Shown here: positions 40,601 to 49,100 of the stretch, in pieces
How the letters are laid out: every line of letters begins with the position of its first letter
Numbering within the stretch: the stretch's first letter is position 1
Assembly: GCA_026874595.1 (NCBI GenBank)
Contig: CM049306.1
Span: 109,203,142-109,267,141, forward strand
Reading direction: 5' to 3'
Origin: Sipunculus nudus
Taxonomy: Eukaryota; Annelida; Sipuncula; Golfingiida; Sipunculidae
Length of the DNA: 64,000 nt
Program-made: the position numbers and the translations under genes
Notes under the pieces: generated by a model
Seen by the model: only the letters and a program-made list of their open reading frames with translations
Databases searched by the model: none
What the model was told of the DNA's origin: nothing

Positions 40601-42661
40601 GCAGTTTGTTAACATAAGGTCTAAACTATTACCATGATCACTGGCTGGCTTTTTTATAAATTCTTGACAGTTTAGCAGTTTACACGTGTTCAATTATATC
40701 TATTTTTTTATATAAGAATAACGTTACATTTTTCAAAGCTGGGGATCTCCCCTAATAACCCATTACAATTGTACAAATCAGGCACTTGGCATAGCTGACA
40801 TCCAGTGACCAGAAGTGGCCTGCCTGCAGCTTGACAATGCTAGTGAATACAACTGAGCCTAAAAAATTCAATTACTAGCCTAATATTTTGGCTTTTGTTT
40901 TCAAATTTCAGATTTAAACAGATTAATTACTTACATTTACATGCTGTGAAAATAAAATCAACATTACTCACATGGGAAAAAACTGTGCCATGGTCAAAAT
41001 TTGGCAAAGTTTTAGGTAATGATTTTATTTTAATGCTAGTAACTTGAAAACATTACCAAATTCAGATCTAATTCTATGTATACAATTGAATCTTGATTAA
41101 ACAAAGAACTTTTATAAACCTGAAAAAAAGTGTCTAGCTTAAAATATTATCATGTTTAGTGAGTAAATATCTTTCCTCATTTTTTTTAAATAATGCATTA
41201 TGTTCGGGCCCATTACTTCAAAACATTATATAATATAGACTTATTTTCAGGCATGTATATAGGAAATATATGAGAATATTTATGGCAAATATAAAAAAAC
41301 AGAGAGTGGTTTTGATATTAGGCACTCCTGAAGTGTGATAATAGTTTTATAATGGAAAATTGAGGTTTTTCCTTAATTTCTCAAAGGAAATTTTTCAGCT
41401 TTGTAGGAGATCTTGGGACATCTAACAATATGCTGATTTTAAGGTCTAACATACGTCTAACAGTTTCGGTCTAACATACGTCTAACAGTTTCAAAACATG
41501 CCAGTCTAAAAGATGGAGAGATTGATGGATAATGGACCGTAACTATAACTCAGATGACTTAAATGTAGGTTATACAGTCAGCTGAGCTAAAAATGTTTTC
41601 TGTTCACACAAATATCAATTTATCATGTCTCAGAAAAATGTGTGAATTAATCTTTAGTAATGCCGAATCTAGTTCTACTAAATACAACATTGTTACAATT
41701 AGTAATCCGAATACTCTACCTGATGGCCCCCATAGAAGGCAATTTCTTCTCCATTTGCTATGATTCTAGAATGTATATACCGCAGGAAACCTTTTCTGTG
41801 TGCTTCTTCAGCTACCAATTTGCCAAAACGTGGAGATACAGCACGGAGAATTCGGGCAGTGACAATAACAGCAGCAGTTCCCACTACGATTGGAATGCGA
41901 GAACTAGCTCCTTTACTGTTTGCTAAGCTGTATAATGTGAAGGACATCAGAGCAACATCAAGGATAGGTTTGGTCAGATGCGAGTACAGGTGGGCAAGAG
42001 ATGACGTGAACATGTTAATGTCTTCTGTTAAACACTGGTCAGCATTTGTTAATCTACTGTCCAAGTTACTGACCCTATAGTAGGTCTGTTTGTCAAAATA
42101 CTTCTTGTAAGCATAATTGACTAGACGGGTTCTGAGGGCAAGAGCCAACTGACTTTCCAAATAGCGGATGAGACTATTATTGAATGTGGCGGGTACAGCA
42201 ATACCCAGCCACAGAGACAACATGAGAACAAATCTGCGGACATCTTTCTTGACGATAGTTTTGGTAATCCTGCCATCCAGTTTAGCTACGTATATAGATA
42301 AAAACGTTCTTGATATGAGTGACAGGGTATGCAGGGTCAATATGCCGAACTCCTTTGACCAAAGTCCAGGGATAATGATCTTTACGAGATCTTTAAGTTG
42401 CTGCCAGAACTCCTTGTTTACTCCGATACGTTTCTTGCCCTCTGATTCGTCTTTTTCTGCTTTACCTGCGTGGATATCGACATGTCCGTTGCGTTCCTTT
42501 GATTTGCCTTTTGTTTTAGTGCCTCCACCTTTGACAGCTGAGACGATGTGTGGATACACTCTCCTCAAACAGTAAATTGCTACCACTGCGGCTGCCGCCC
42601 CTCCGGCCAGTTGTCCTGGGCGCAGCTTCGTTTTAGAGGCTGCATCGAGAAGCTTTGACAT
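4448..42661 (-). CDS. ABCD1/ABCD2-like: Peroxisomal ABC half-transporter, ABCD1/ABCD2 type (10 exons, whole gene)
   Basis: Half-transporters of this family dimerise in the peroxisomal membrane and import very-long-chain acyl-CoA for beta-oxidation (family knowledge). Splicing 10 exons gives 741 residues; human ABCD1 and ABCD2 are about 745 and 740. Exons: 41720-42661, 36807-36987, 29155-29279, 18046-18193, 13321-13415, 8877-9022, 7835-7980, 7275-7359, 5454-5579, 4448-4679. All introns are GT-AG and in phase. Seen in the protein: hydrophobic N-terminal segments (about 19-30, 104-126, 144-162, 232-272), EEIAFYGG (305-312), Walker A GPNGCGKS (508-515), signature LSGGEKQR (606-613), Walker B FALLDE (626-631) and switch histidine H660. 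No key residue is missing. Introns 1-5 are large and full of repeats. ABCD1 versus ABCD2 cannot be assigned, since that split is a vertebrate duplication. Confidence 0.95.
5454..5579 (-). CDS. ABCD exon 9, Walker B and H-loop (residues 623-664)
   Basis: 126 nt. Acceptor TTCTCAG, donor TTGTG|GTGAGT. It encodes [19 protein letters not shown], then [20 protein letters not shown]. The catalytic D630-E631 pair and switch histidine H660 are present. Confidence 0.97.
5886..6858 (-). mobile_element. pogo/Tigger-like DNA transposon, internally deleted
   Basis: Terminal inverted repeats CAGTAGAACCCCTG (left) and CAGTAGAACGCCTG (right, read on the minus strand) bound about 970 bp in ABCD intron 8. The left flank has TA; the right flank has TT, so the TA target duplication is imperfect. 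Inside, 6189-6031 on the minus strand encodes a 52-residue frame listed separately. The rest has no transposase catalytic domain, so this is a non-autonomous derivative. The interior also repeats stretches resembling the ends (ACGGTCA, GGCGTGGC), with CpG-rich composition unlike the host intron. Confidence 0.7.
6031..6189 (-). pseudogene. CENP-B/pogo-type N-terminal helix-turn-helix fragment
   Basis: A 52-codon frame beginning [20 protein letters not shown], with [20 protein letters not shown] near the end, then a stop. The K-E-K-V-L-I spacing and the G-I-S[10 protein letters not shown] recognition helix are typical of the N-terminal DNA-binding domain of pogo/Tigger transposases and of CENP-B, Jerky and Pipsqueak proteins. 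Full transposases continue into a second HTH and a DDE catalytic core, both absent here, so the frame runs straight into the 3' end of the element. It is probably a relic; expression as a small DNA-binding protein cannot be excluded. Confidence 0.65.
7275..7359 (-). CDS. ABCD exon 8, ABC signature (residues 595-622)
   Basis: 85 nt. Acceptor TTTCAG, donor CAAAA|GTAAGA. It encodes [19 protein letters not shown] and MGMARLFYQ. The ABC signature LSGGEKQR is intact at residues 606-613. Confidence 0.97.
7835..7980 (-). CDS. ABCD exon 7 (residues 546-594)
   Basis: 146 nt. Acceptor TTTACAG, donor GGAG|GTAAGT. It encodes [30 protein letters not shown] and [18 protein letters not shown], the helical subdomain of the ATPase. 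Confidence 0.96.
7981..8876. other. ABCD intron 6, no feature seen
   Basis: AT-rich intronic sequence without recognisable repeat ends, GGTGGCGCCACC motifs or long frames. It looks unique at the level I can judge by eye. Introns 7 (7360-7834) and 9 (4680-5453) are similar. Confidence 0.6.
8877..9022 (-). CDS. ABCD exon 6, Walker A (residues 498-545)
   Basis: 146 nt. Acceptor TTGTAG, donor AAAG|GTGAGT. It encodes [20 protein letters not shown] with the Walker A lysine at residue 514, then [15 protein letters not shown] and the Q-loop region MFYIPQ. Ends in phase 2. Confidence 0.97.
9165..10423 (+). mobile_element. family I non-autonomous element (3' hairpin)
   Basis: Interior of diverged modules of about 200 bp, each with TTTGACCTTGAAGGTCAAGG-like palindromes and a CCTTCAAAAGTTAT.. 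segment. The 3' end is a strong hairpin at 10397-10423: ATGTCT and CCCC pair with GGGG and AGACAT around TGGAT. It follows a short GACGACGA tract at 10359-10367. The 5' limit is uncertain; a partial match to the 3' arm (TGTGCCCCC, near 9174) suggests a start around 9165. It lies in ABCD intron 5, antisense to the gene, and family A copy 1 begins immediately after it. Confidence 0.55.
12970..13018 (+). repeat. (ACGG)n microsatellite near the family A 3' end
   Basis: Roughly twelve ACGG units with one ACAG interruption, 17 bp before the terminal hairpin. The same position is occupied by a shorter ACGG tract in copy 2 (28939-28960) and, inverted, at 46369-46397, so the tract is part of the element and not a chance microsatellite. 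Confidence 0.85.
13035..13063 (+). repeat. terminal hairpin of family A/B/E elements
   Basis: 29 nt. The arms AGCTCAG.TGACT and AGTCA.CTGAGCT close on loop TAT, with one A/G mismatch. Close relatives occur at 17619-17647, 20051-20079, 28978-29006, 33408-33436 and, reverse-oriented, 46320-46348. A version with an insertion ends at 41588. It is always followed by an A-rich stretch. Confidence 0.85.
13321..13415 (-). CDS. ABCD exon 5 (residues 466-497)
   Basis: 95 nt. Acceptor TTTTAG, donor AGG|GTAAGA. It encodes [19 protein letters not shown] and [12 protein letters not shown], the first beta strands of the nucleotide-binding domain. In phase with its neighbours. Confidence 0.95.
13730..14128 (+). 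repeat. degenerate family B repeat
   Basis: Contains GTGGCATCATC, CATTCATGC, the 'ACATTTCTGGGGTGCTAAAAC' type block and GTCACAGTGACCTAATTTCA, the same block order as the better preserved B monomers at 29960-33436. It is interrupted at its right side by C1, and related sequence resumes at 16337. Confidence 0.5.
14129..15291 (+). mobile_element. family C element, copy C1
   Basis: 5' end: hairpin GTAGTCG-ACAAG-CGACTAC at 14136-14154, then GTATCCGCCAAAA at 14157-14169. 3' end: a (CGG)n-rich tract at 15210-15240, AACATA, then hairpin 15260-15289 with arms GTATCCGC and GCGGATAC. The interior has three diverged modules of about 280 bp with paired GGTGGCGCCACC palindromes, and conserved blocks such as CAAACCACTGCAGAGATATG and CAAACGGTTCCCGAGATAT. 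It lies in ABCD intron 4, antisense to the gene. Confidence 0.75.
15302..16336 (+). mobile_element. family C element, copy C2
   Basis: Starts about 10 bp after C1 ends. 5' hairpin region GTAGTCAACAAGCAACTAC at 15310-15328 (CpG positions of C1 changed to CA), then GTATCCACCAAAA. 3' end: (CGG)n at 16275-16287, then hairpin 16306-16334 with arms GTATCCGC and GCGGATAC. The interior modules are shared with C1 but rearranged. Confidence 0.72.
16337..17647 (+). repeat. family B sequence with terminal hairpin, interrupted by an AT-rich stretch
   Basis: 16337-16560 resumes B-type blocks after C2. 16561-17220 is AT-rich filler holding a 22-nt poly-G run. 17225-17647 is a well preserved B monomer (GACCTCCCTGGATG, TTTGTGCCCTGTAAA) ending with the 29-nt hairpin 17619-17647. 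The (ACGG)n tract is reduced to GGAGGACAGAC in this copy. Confidence 0.6.
16871..16892 (+). repeat. poly-G run
   Basis: 22 consecutive G in ABCD intron 4. Assembly length is likely unreliable. Similar runs occur at 47827-47842 (16 C) and 56483-56504 (G with a single T). Confidence 0.9.
18046..18193 (-). CDS. ABCD exon 4 (residues 417-465 plus first base of 466)
   Basis: 148 nt. Acceptor ATTCAG, donor AAAG|GTCAGT. It encodes [18 protein letters not shown] and [10 protein letters not shown], then a variable linker ending EGPLELKG. The tyrosine/glycine-rich start matches the ELAGYTARV motif of human ABCD proteins. Confidence 0.95.
18629..23414 (+). mobile_element. family D element, copy D1 (contains a nested insertion)
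   Basis: 5' end: AGGCCT-AC-AGGCCT at 18633-18646, followed by GCGAACCTGTG at 18650-18660. 3' end: a GACGACGGACGACG tract near 23370, then CACAGGTTCGC at 23403-23413, an exact inverted copy of the 5' motif. Interior: GGCACCACCAGTCTTGTATA units, a CACTGAGTGAACTCTTGACC block, and repeated 'CCAAAATTCACTGAACTTGAACC / TTTCTGTGAAATATTGAACAA' modules. It is split by an insertion at 18807-20079. It lies in ABCD intron 3, antisense to the gene. Confidence 0.75.
18807..20079 (+). mobile_element. family E/B composite element nested in D1
   Basis: Begins CTAGGGACCCATGGGTCTC with ACTCAGTTGAA just inside, and ends with the 29-nt hairpin at 20051-20079. The left part has GTGACCTTGACCTTCGACC modules and a (GACA)n tract (19557-19597); the right part is a B monomer ending in an ACGGACG tract. 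The uninterrupted D2 copy at 37425-37450 shows the empty site, so the boundaries are well supported: ACACAA before, AAATTGATTG after. Confidence 0.75.
25319..27842 (+). mobile_element. family C element, copy C3 (variant ends), nested in family A copy 2
   Basis: 5' hairpin TGGCACC-GCA-GGTGCCA at 25330-25346, then GTATCCCCAGACA at 25349-25361. 3' end: (CGG)n at 27783-27795, then hairpin 27814-27840 with arms GTATCCCC and GGGGATAC. The ends differ from C1/C2 but match each other. The interior has a tandem array with a period of about 577 bp, each unit with two TGTGACCTTGACCTTTGACC blocks, then a single GGTGGCGCCACC at 27507-27518. Confidence 0.75.
25470..27200 (+). repeat. tandem TGACCTTGACCTTTGACC module array inside C3
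   Basis: Successive half-units of about 288 bp alternate 'GACCTTGACCTTTGACCTCATGACC' and 'GACCTTCACCTTTGACCTTGTGACC' type blocks, giving a 577-bp higher-order period. A 67-codon minus-strand frame recurs at 25892-26095 and 26469-26672 with few changes, a by-product of the periodicity. Confidence 0.8.
29155..29279 (-). CDS. ABCD exon 3 (residues 375-416)
   Basis: 125 nt. Acceptor TTTTTTCCAG, donor GAG|GTAAAA. It encodes a short acidic linker (SYDDDADQG) and then [15 protein letters not shown] and [13 protein letters not shown], conserved between the membrane and nucleotide-binding domains. A repeat of family E begins only about 20 nt upstream of the acceptor (near 29302). Confidence 0.95.
29302..33436 (+). 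mobile_element. family E/B composite element with tandem B monomers
   Basis: 5' part 29302-29795 is E-type (AAGGACCCTTGGGTG, TTGTCTATAAGAATATTTT, GTGACCTTGACCTTTGACCT). A second start-like sequence, CAAGTGGCCAATGGGCCATG then ACTCAGCTGAA, is at 29800. From about 29990 come tandem B monomers of about 330 bp (GGTGGYGCCACC near 30325, 32082, 32416, 32745, 33084). The last carries ACGGACAGACGGCC..CGGACGG and the hairpin 33408-33436. It is interrupted by a TA-flanked transposon at 30506-31919. It starts about 20 bp from the ABCD exon 3 acceptor. Confidence 0.7.
30506..31919. mobile_element. TIR DNA transposon, 1.4 kb, TA target duplication
   Basis: 22-bp perfect terminal inverted repeats, CCGTAAAATCTCCACTTAAAAC at 30506 and its reverse complement ending at 31919. 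TA lies on each side (30504-30505 and 31920-31921). The host B monomer reads GAGACC-TA-ATTTCAGG when empty, so the insertion point is exact. The interior is CpG-richer than its surroundings and has frames of up to 98 codons, none resembling a transposase. TA duplication fits Tc1/mariner or pogo-type mobilisation; the family is not identified. Confidence 0.8.
33437..33775 (+). repeat. further family B monomer, degenerate end
   Basis: Starts with CAAGTGGTGCCACCAG straight after the previous hairpin, and contains GGTCACTGTGACCTAATTTC, GACCTCCACGGATATTC and CAGTTACGATTTGTGCC. It ends near CCCGAGCTAAAAACC, a decayed form of the terminal hairpin. Confidence 0.6.
33776..36806. other. ABCD intron 2 remainder, no feature seen
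   Basis: AT-rich sequence of apparently low copy number. One exon-like stretch on the minus strand (about 36585-36653, acceptor TTTTCAG, donor ATG|GTGTGA) would put a stop codon in frame after exon 2, so I did not include it in the gene. Two short related blocks, 'CAATAACTTAATGTTTACTC' and 'AAACATTAAGGCTAAAGAG', at 35570-35690 are a local imperfect repeat. Confidence 0.5.
36807..36987 (-). CDS. ABCD exon 2 (residues 315-374 plus first base of 375)
   Basis: 181 nt. Acceptor TTTCAAG at 36988, donor G|GTAGGT at 36807/36806. It encodes [17 protein letters not shown], then [16 protein letters not shown] and [10 protein letters not shown], the last transmembrane part of the half-transporter, closely matching vertebrate ABCD1/2. 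It starts in phase 0 and ends in phase 1. Confidence 0.95.
37251..39756 (+). mobile_element. family D element, copy D2
   Basis: 5' end AAGGCCTACAGGCCTAATGC followed by a diverged motif, CCCTGTGCA. It then follows D1 block by block (GGCACCACCAGTCTTGTATA, CACTGAGTGAACTCTTGACC, CCATTTGAACAAACTTCAGA) and ends CATAAGCTCACAGGTTTGCT near 39755. It lacks the 1.27-kb insertion present in D1. It includes a local duplication of about 100 bp (AACTTGAATTATCAACATCT at 38827 and 38947). It lies in ABCD intron 1, antisense to the gene. Confidence 0.7.
39757..40909. other. ABCD intron 1 segment, no feature seen
   Basis: Mixed AT-rich sequence with no repeat ends or long frames that I can support. A 99-codon minus-strand frame (40394-40693) has no recognisable domain. 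Confidence 0.5.
40910..41590 (+). mobile_element. family A element, 5'-truncated degenerate copy
   Basis: Contains the A-module block (GAAAAAACTGTGCCATGGTC, TTTTGATATTAGGCACTCCT, GGAGATCTTGGGACATCTAA) and ends with an expanded terminal hairpin: AACTCAGATGACTTAAATG..ATACAGTCAGCTGAGCT, stopping at 41588. The (ACGG)n tract has decayed to GATGGAGAGATTGATGG. The end lies 131 bp from the ABCD exon 1 donor. Confidence 0.6.
41720..42661 (-). CDS. ABCD exon 1 (residues 1-314)
   Basis: The ATG at 42661-42659 starts [14 protein letters not shown] and has a G at position -3. The exon carries most of the transmembrane domain and family motifs such as [50 protein letters not shown] and [15 protein letters not shown], and ends in [10 protein letters not shown], the EAA-like loop. 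The frame runs six codons past the donor CAG|GTAGAG to a stop, so splicing at 41720/41719 is needed. A single very large first coding exon is also typical of vertebrate ABCD1 and ABCD2. Confidence 0.96.
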
Positions 42662-43095
42662 GGCTGCTCAATTTTACAACCGTTCTACTCCTAACAACAA
42701 CAGAAAATGTTAACATCGACAACAAATTCGACGCATTGTCCTAATCGTTATCCCTGTGTACCTGTGGTCTGCTGTCGAATGATTCAAGCTCCGCGCAGTG
42801 AGTACAGTGTCCAATTTATAGCTCATAGTAAAGCTAACATGTGTGGAGAGTGCAAAGAGCAGTAGGTCTACAACCTTTGCCTTCAAGATCGTAAGCGACC
42901 GGAGTCGTCTGCTCGAGCAGCGTATCAAGACGCGATAAGGATTTGTGTTATCAAGAAATTGATGACTGATGGCCATGACATATTTATTAATTCATCGGTT
43001 TACGTAGTATGTACCACCTTTTAACGATTAATGAGGCTGATATACTTGTATTTCATTATCGTAAAACCTTGCCTGCAAAATTGACCTGACAAACG
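42662..43095. promoter_or_regulatory. divergent (bidirectional) promoter region between ABCD and REDIC1-like genes
   Basis: Only 434 bp separate the two start codons, so both 5' UTRs and core promoters must lie here or overlap unless a non-coding first exon sits farther away. The stretch is richer in C, G and CpG than the rest of the window (for example CGATCGTAAG-like and CTCGAGCAGCG segments at 42880-42925). I see no convincing TATA box. A CpG-rich, TATA-less bidirectional promoter is the likely type; that is inference. Confidence 0.65.
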
Positions 43096-43158
43096 ATGAA
43101 CTGGGTCGGTGGTGCACGCAATCGGATCCGCCTGCAAGATGACAAGAAGAAACAGAAG
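43096..43158 (+). CDS. REDIC1-like exon 1 (residues 1-21)
   Basis: The ATG at 43096 has A at position -3. It encodes MNWVGGARNRIRLQDDKKK plus QK, ending at donor AAG|GTAGGG in phase 0. The MNWVGG start is the most recognisable part of the family. Confidence 0.88.
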
Positions 43159-46100
43159 GTAGGGGTTAAATTCAATTTGCAGTAGAATAAAACAATATCA
43201 AATAAATAAAGGAATATACAGATTGATGTTCAAGACTTTTTTGTCATAATGAAAAAATATGCAGGCATTATCATATGATTCTCGTAGTTTTTGATTGATC
43301 AGTAGCTCTATCATTGGAACAATCTTAAGTTAACACAATATATTTTCATATAGAAATCCAGTAGCATGCCAATGTGTGTGTAGCTGTCATCGTTTAAGAC
43401 CCCTGAGCCATTGCTGGGCAGTGGTAAATATGGGCTATAATACGAGAATTACAACATCAGTGACGGAGAAGGCGAAGGCTGACAGTTTTCAACAAAAATG
43501 AAATTCATCCCAACATGGGCAACATAAAAGTTTGGTAACCACAGAAACTATAATTATTTCTAATAATTAATATGCGCTATAAGTATGTAGACTAATGTGA
43601 ACTGACAGAAATCTGACATTTATTCAAGGAAAATATGGTTTATTCTAACCAGAGGTCTGTCATTTATTACGGCAGATATTGATAAACAGTGAAGGCATCT
43701 GTCCCAAAGTCGCTTGGACAGTGATTCCTCAACATGAGACCTCTCCTGTTGCCCATAATTGTTAACAAAACGAACAATCTGCCCATTCATAATTCTGTTG
43801 GATCTCCATTTATATCAACTCCTTGATTATGCAAACTCCCTGTTAGCACAAAAAAATGTTTTTTAAAACCACTGTGTGGTCTTAAAAAATTTTTTTTACA
43901 GATTTTTTTTAATGTTCTATAGAATGTTTTTAAAAATGTTTTCTGTTATGATTTAACAGAACATATTTTTGTTCTATTCATTTAAGTTTTACAGTCATAT
44001 AAAAACTAAACACATCTTCTCTTAACATTCTAAGAATGTTATTGAATTAATTCTTTCATGCAGGCATTGTTTTGACAGAGCTGTAATTTAATGTCAAAAG
44101 TTACTGTTATAATTAGTATTGTTGTTTTTTCAACATTACATTGATTAATAAATAAAGGCTTCTGTTATATTTGTGTAAATAATGAAATATTTTTTTTGAA
44201 AATGTATAATTGAAACATCTGTGCAGCATATTGAAAATGTTCTAAAATCTGTCATGCTATGTGGGCTTTTTCTAAATCACAAAATATTATTGTTTTCCTT
44301 TATTTTTTATCCTCTTATCTGCATGTTTCATCAGATAGGTCTATGTGTGCCATTTGAAACTTTGAAATTCATTCATCATGCAAATTTATGTAAATCGTTT
44401 TCAAAAGACAAAGGTCATTGACATTCTCTTGTTAAAAGTTGTATCAGATCATTCATTATAAATTCATAAAATCCTAAATATTATAATCTATGAAAATTTT
44501 GTATAATATATTAAATATTTTATATAAAACTTTATTTTATATTATGTTATACAATGTACAGTTAATTATGTAGAGTCAAATCTTACTGTATTTGTTGAAA
44601 TTCAGGAATTCTTTGAGAAACAGAGATACATGAAGAAGGTGTCTTGTGTGAAGTCAGGGAAGAGAAGCAAGCACATCAGCCAAGATCTGCTGTCACTTCA
44701 CACTGTATGTCAGGCCTACAGTGGTAAAACTTTGAATCATGTTGCAGGTATGGTCATTGTGGGTCATTGTTTTAACTGTCTGAAAATATGAATCTGGTTG
44801 ACTGTTGTACAACTCTAAACAAAATGAATGAGGTGGAACATGGCTACAGTGAAAATAAATATGCGCTTATAAAGGTAGCTGTTACCACAGAACCATTTGA
44901 ATAAACTTCACAATAAGTTTTCGTCTTGTTTATAGACACCTCAAATGCTACATCCAGTTTGAATAAATATAATACCCTACATTCTCCTGTGCAGATGACT
45001 TGTAGCTTTATGGAGAAAACCCAACAGTAAATGTTTAACATTTAACAAATGATAGATTTGCAAAACAATATCTCTGTTTTCATTTTTTAAGAATACATGT
45101 ATATGAAGGATTTGTCATGCATAAAAATTAAAATGTTATAAATATCTACAGTTTTTGTGGAAATGCTGATTCACTTATTTGATCATAATATACCTTGCCA
45201 TAATTTATAGTCACTAATAAATGAAATTATCTGGTTTCATGAAAGTTATGTTTTTCTTAAGATAAGTCAAGTTTTCCAAAGAAGATTGATCTAGATCAGC
45301 ATAAGACCCGAGTGAAATGTTACGAGGATTTAGAGTCTCCAGTGCAGATTGCATTACAGTTTACTCATGGCAGGAAGAAGCATCTTAATGGGTAAACCAA
45401 TCTTATTTGATTTTTGTTCACAAAAGGTCAGGAAGATTTTGTTTTATAAATAATAAATATGGTGGTCATTGCATTAATGGTACATTGTGTCACCACATTA
45501 TAGAATGATACATTCAGAAACTGAGAGACACTATTGGTATCTAGCATTAAATTAGAACATTATGTGTAAGCAATATATATGTATAGAGAGGCATTTGGTT
45601 GGAACATATTCTTCCAGTAAAGGCATCAGCTGGACTTCAGAGGTAGAACACTATATATCTGTTTTCATTACATCCTGTGGGTTGAAAGGTAATAACAGTC
45701 TTGATGTTCTGCAGAATCAGACCTAAACAGCCAGGTCTCCTTGGTCCACGTGAATCATCACAGGATACTCCAGTACTAAACATTGAAAATAAACAGCTAG
45801 TGAAAGGATCAGCTGGAAGAAAAATACCATTTGATAGTGATGATTCAAAGCAGTCTCATTCAGGAATCAAGGTACAGTGGGGAATTTAAGAAGAGTATAA
45901 GTATTTGTTTTAATTGGATTTACATGACCTTGAAAGTCATTACTTCACTGTGATAATTATTTTCTCTTATGAAATGTAGTCATGCAGTTTTAAATTATCG
46001 TTGTAGCCAATTAAAATTCAGCTGTTAAACAGGGCTCCCATTTGTACTGTATGTCCTGTATTTTTAAGAGCCTCTCCCTTATTTTCATAATAAATATATT

Positions 46101-49100
46101 TTATATTTGAAAATATGAATTAAATTTAAATATTTTTGTTTAAATATATCACTTTCAATTTGGCATATTTTTTCCATTACTTTCACATTTATCTGTATAT
46201 TTTAATTACTAAAAATGAGTAAAATGGACAAAAGATTTATGATAAACTACTAAATATATCAACTGGGCATAGGTTTAGTTATTAATATGATATTGACAAG
46301 GGATTTCCCATACGTTTTTCGCTCAGCTGACTATAAGTCATCTGAGCTATAGTCGTGGTCCATTTTCCGTCGTCCGTCCGTCTGTCCGTCCGTCTGTAGA
46401 TGTGACATGTTTGGAAACTGTAAGACCTAGGAATCCAAAATTTGGCATAATGTTAGATGTCCCCAAGATCTCCTACCAAGCCAAAAACTGGGTCTTTGCA
46501 ACTTCGTTCCTTTGAGAAATTAAGGAAAAACCTCAATTTTTTTATTAAAAACCTATTATCACACTTCAGGACCGCCTAATATCAAAACCACTCATCTGTT
46601 TTTCCTCATAATTACCATAAATATTCCTCTATATAGTTTCTATGTACATGCCTGAAATTAGGTCTGTATTTGATAATTTAAAAAGGTTATGGGCTCAAAC
46701 ATAATGCATTTTGTAAAAAATCAGGAAAGATATTTGATCGCTTAACACCAAACATGGTAAAGCTAAGGACTTTTTTTTTCCAGTAATATAACTTTAATTA
46801 ATCAAAATTCAATTTTATACCCAAAATTAGATCAAATCTTTTAATTTTTTTGAAATATTAGCAAAAATAAAAAATTGGTAACTTAAATTTTGCCCAACTT
46901 TGGCGACGGCACATTTTTTTCCTGTTAGTACTGTGGATTTAATATTCACAGCATGTACACATAAGGATTTAATCTGTTAAAATCTGAAATTTTAAAATAA
47001 AAGCTGCAAAATTAGGCTAGTTATTGAATTTTTTTGGAGGCTCTTGTTGTATTCCCTTACATTGTCAAGCAGTCCACTTTGATGACTGAAGGTCATTCAG
47101 TGCACATCTCTATGCTCCCCAGGCTGTTGACATAATTTTAGATGTCCCCAAAATCTCCTACCATACCGGAAATTGGGTCATTAGGACTTTGTTCCTTCGA
47201 GATATTAAGGAAAAAACTCTGTTTTCCATAAAAAAAGCCATTGTTACACTTGAAGGCTGCCTAATATCAAAACCACTGATCTGTTTTTGATCGTATTTAG
47301 TATTCACATTCTTTTATACATTTTCTATGAACATACCAAAAATTAGGTCAGTATTGAGTATTATTTTGAAGTTATGGGCCAAAACATAATGCAATTTTTT
47401 AAAAAATCAGGAAATATATTTACTCACATGAGAATTGCTGAACCTAGAGACTTTTTTTCAGGAATATAACTTTATTTAATCAAAATTCAATTGTTTACCC
47501 AAAATTAGATCTGAATTTTGCAAATTTTTCAAGTTATTAGCATAAATAAAAAACAATACCTTAAATTTTGTCCAACTTTGGCACTGTTGATTTAATTTTC
47601 CCAGCATATATGCATAAGGATTTAATCTTTTAAAATCTGAACTTTCAAAAGAAATTGATTGGAATGAATAGCTTTTATTCATGTTTTCACACACCATGTC
47701 AAGTGTTGTTTACATCTAGCCCACCTAGTAGTACGGCCTTCACTTGCATTATGTAACCCACCCCAGGCAGCTTACCTTGGCCCAGCTTGGCCACTACTAG
47801 CAGGCTTCCCCTCGCCCTGCACTCATCCCCCCCCCCCCCCCCAGCTGGTGCATAAACTAGATGAATGTTATAATTTTTCTGTATTTTATTTTATTCTTGG
47901 ACATGCTACATTTTAGATTTTGTATTGAACCACCAGGGTTACAATGATTAAAGTGTACATTTAATTGTGTCCACAAAGTGGTGTATTGCTGTGAAAGTCT
48001 GGATGTTTATGAGATAAGTAATTCCTTACTTCAGAAGAGTAAAAACTTCACCAGGTGTGAAATTGACTATTAATTCCAGTAATTAATTAAAACTGGGATA
48101 GTAATTAGCACAATGATATTGCTTGTCCCTCATTCAACCAACAGTGTGTATACTTTATTTGAAAAGATGTTTTATTTTGTCAAATTTACTTTTATTTTAT
48201 TTTGGTGAATAAAATTAAGCATGTCCTGAAAACTCCAATATGCAAAACTTTTTAATAGTGATTCAAGGAATATTCTTGTAGATGCCATGTTGTGGCATTA
48301 TTTTCTTTTAAAATCAGTTAAAACATTTATGATTTAAAAATAATAAAATATATGTGTATGCATAATATGACCCAATGTTTTTTACTCTGTATATATAATG
48401 ATTGCAACTTTTGCAACAATTCTAATATTTTAACTTATATTTTCAGGTTTTTTAATTAAAAATTTATAAACCTGTAAATAAAAAAATGATACAGATAAAA
48501 ACTTCTTAATGGAAAAAGTGGATCTGCTTAAAAAAATAGGATTATATATAAACTTAAATGCACTTGAAAGTGAAATAAAGGTATTAGTCCATTCTGTCCA
48601 CTTGCCTGTCCATCTGTAAATTTTCGTATGCAACACAGTATCTCAAAACTTTTACTGTTTTTCTTCATGACAGTCTTGTCAGAGTATTAGTTTGCAATCA
48701 TATATTTAGAACTTTACTATAACCAAGTAGGAGGGCCCTTTCCTCTTAGCTTTTCATATTCTTAAATAAATGAAAAACATTACAATAGAATATTTCTACA
48801 TCCACCTTCGTGCTGCCCTCACTTTTCCCTTCTCCGAACCCCATCCCAAAGTCAGCCTCAGTAAGCAAGAACAAGATGAATCAGATATATTCATACTTTA
48901 ATATTTTGTATAACTATTCGTCCATAGGTACCTATGTACATGCCAGAAATTATGTCAATATTGTGTAATATGTAGACATAGTGGGCATCACAATAATGTA
49001 CCTTGTCAAGACTAAAGAGATATTGTGTCATACAGTCACATATTCATAAATCACTTCATCAGCATAGTTAATCATAACATCATATCTGTCAAATTGAACG

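Noticed and set aside
46320-46348. Transcription terminator hairpin
   Set aside because: The hairpin is the conserved terminus of a dispersed repeat family and the organism is a eukaryote.
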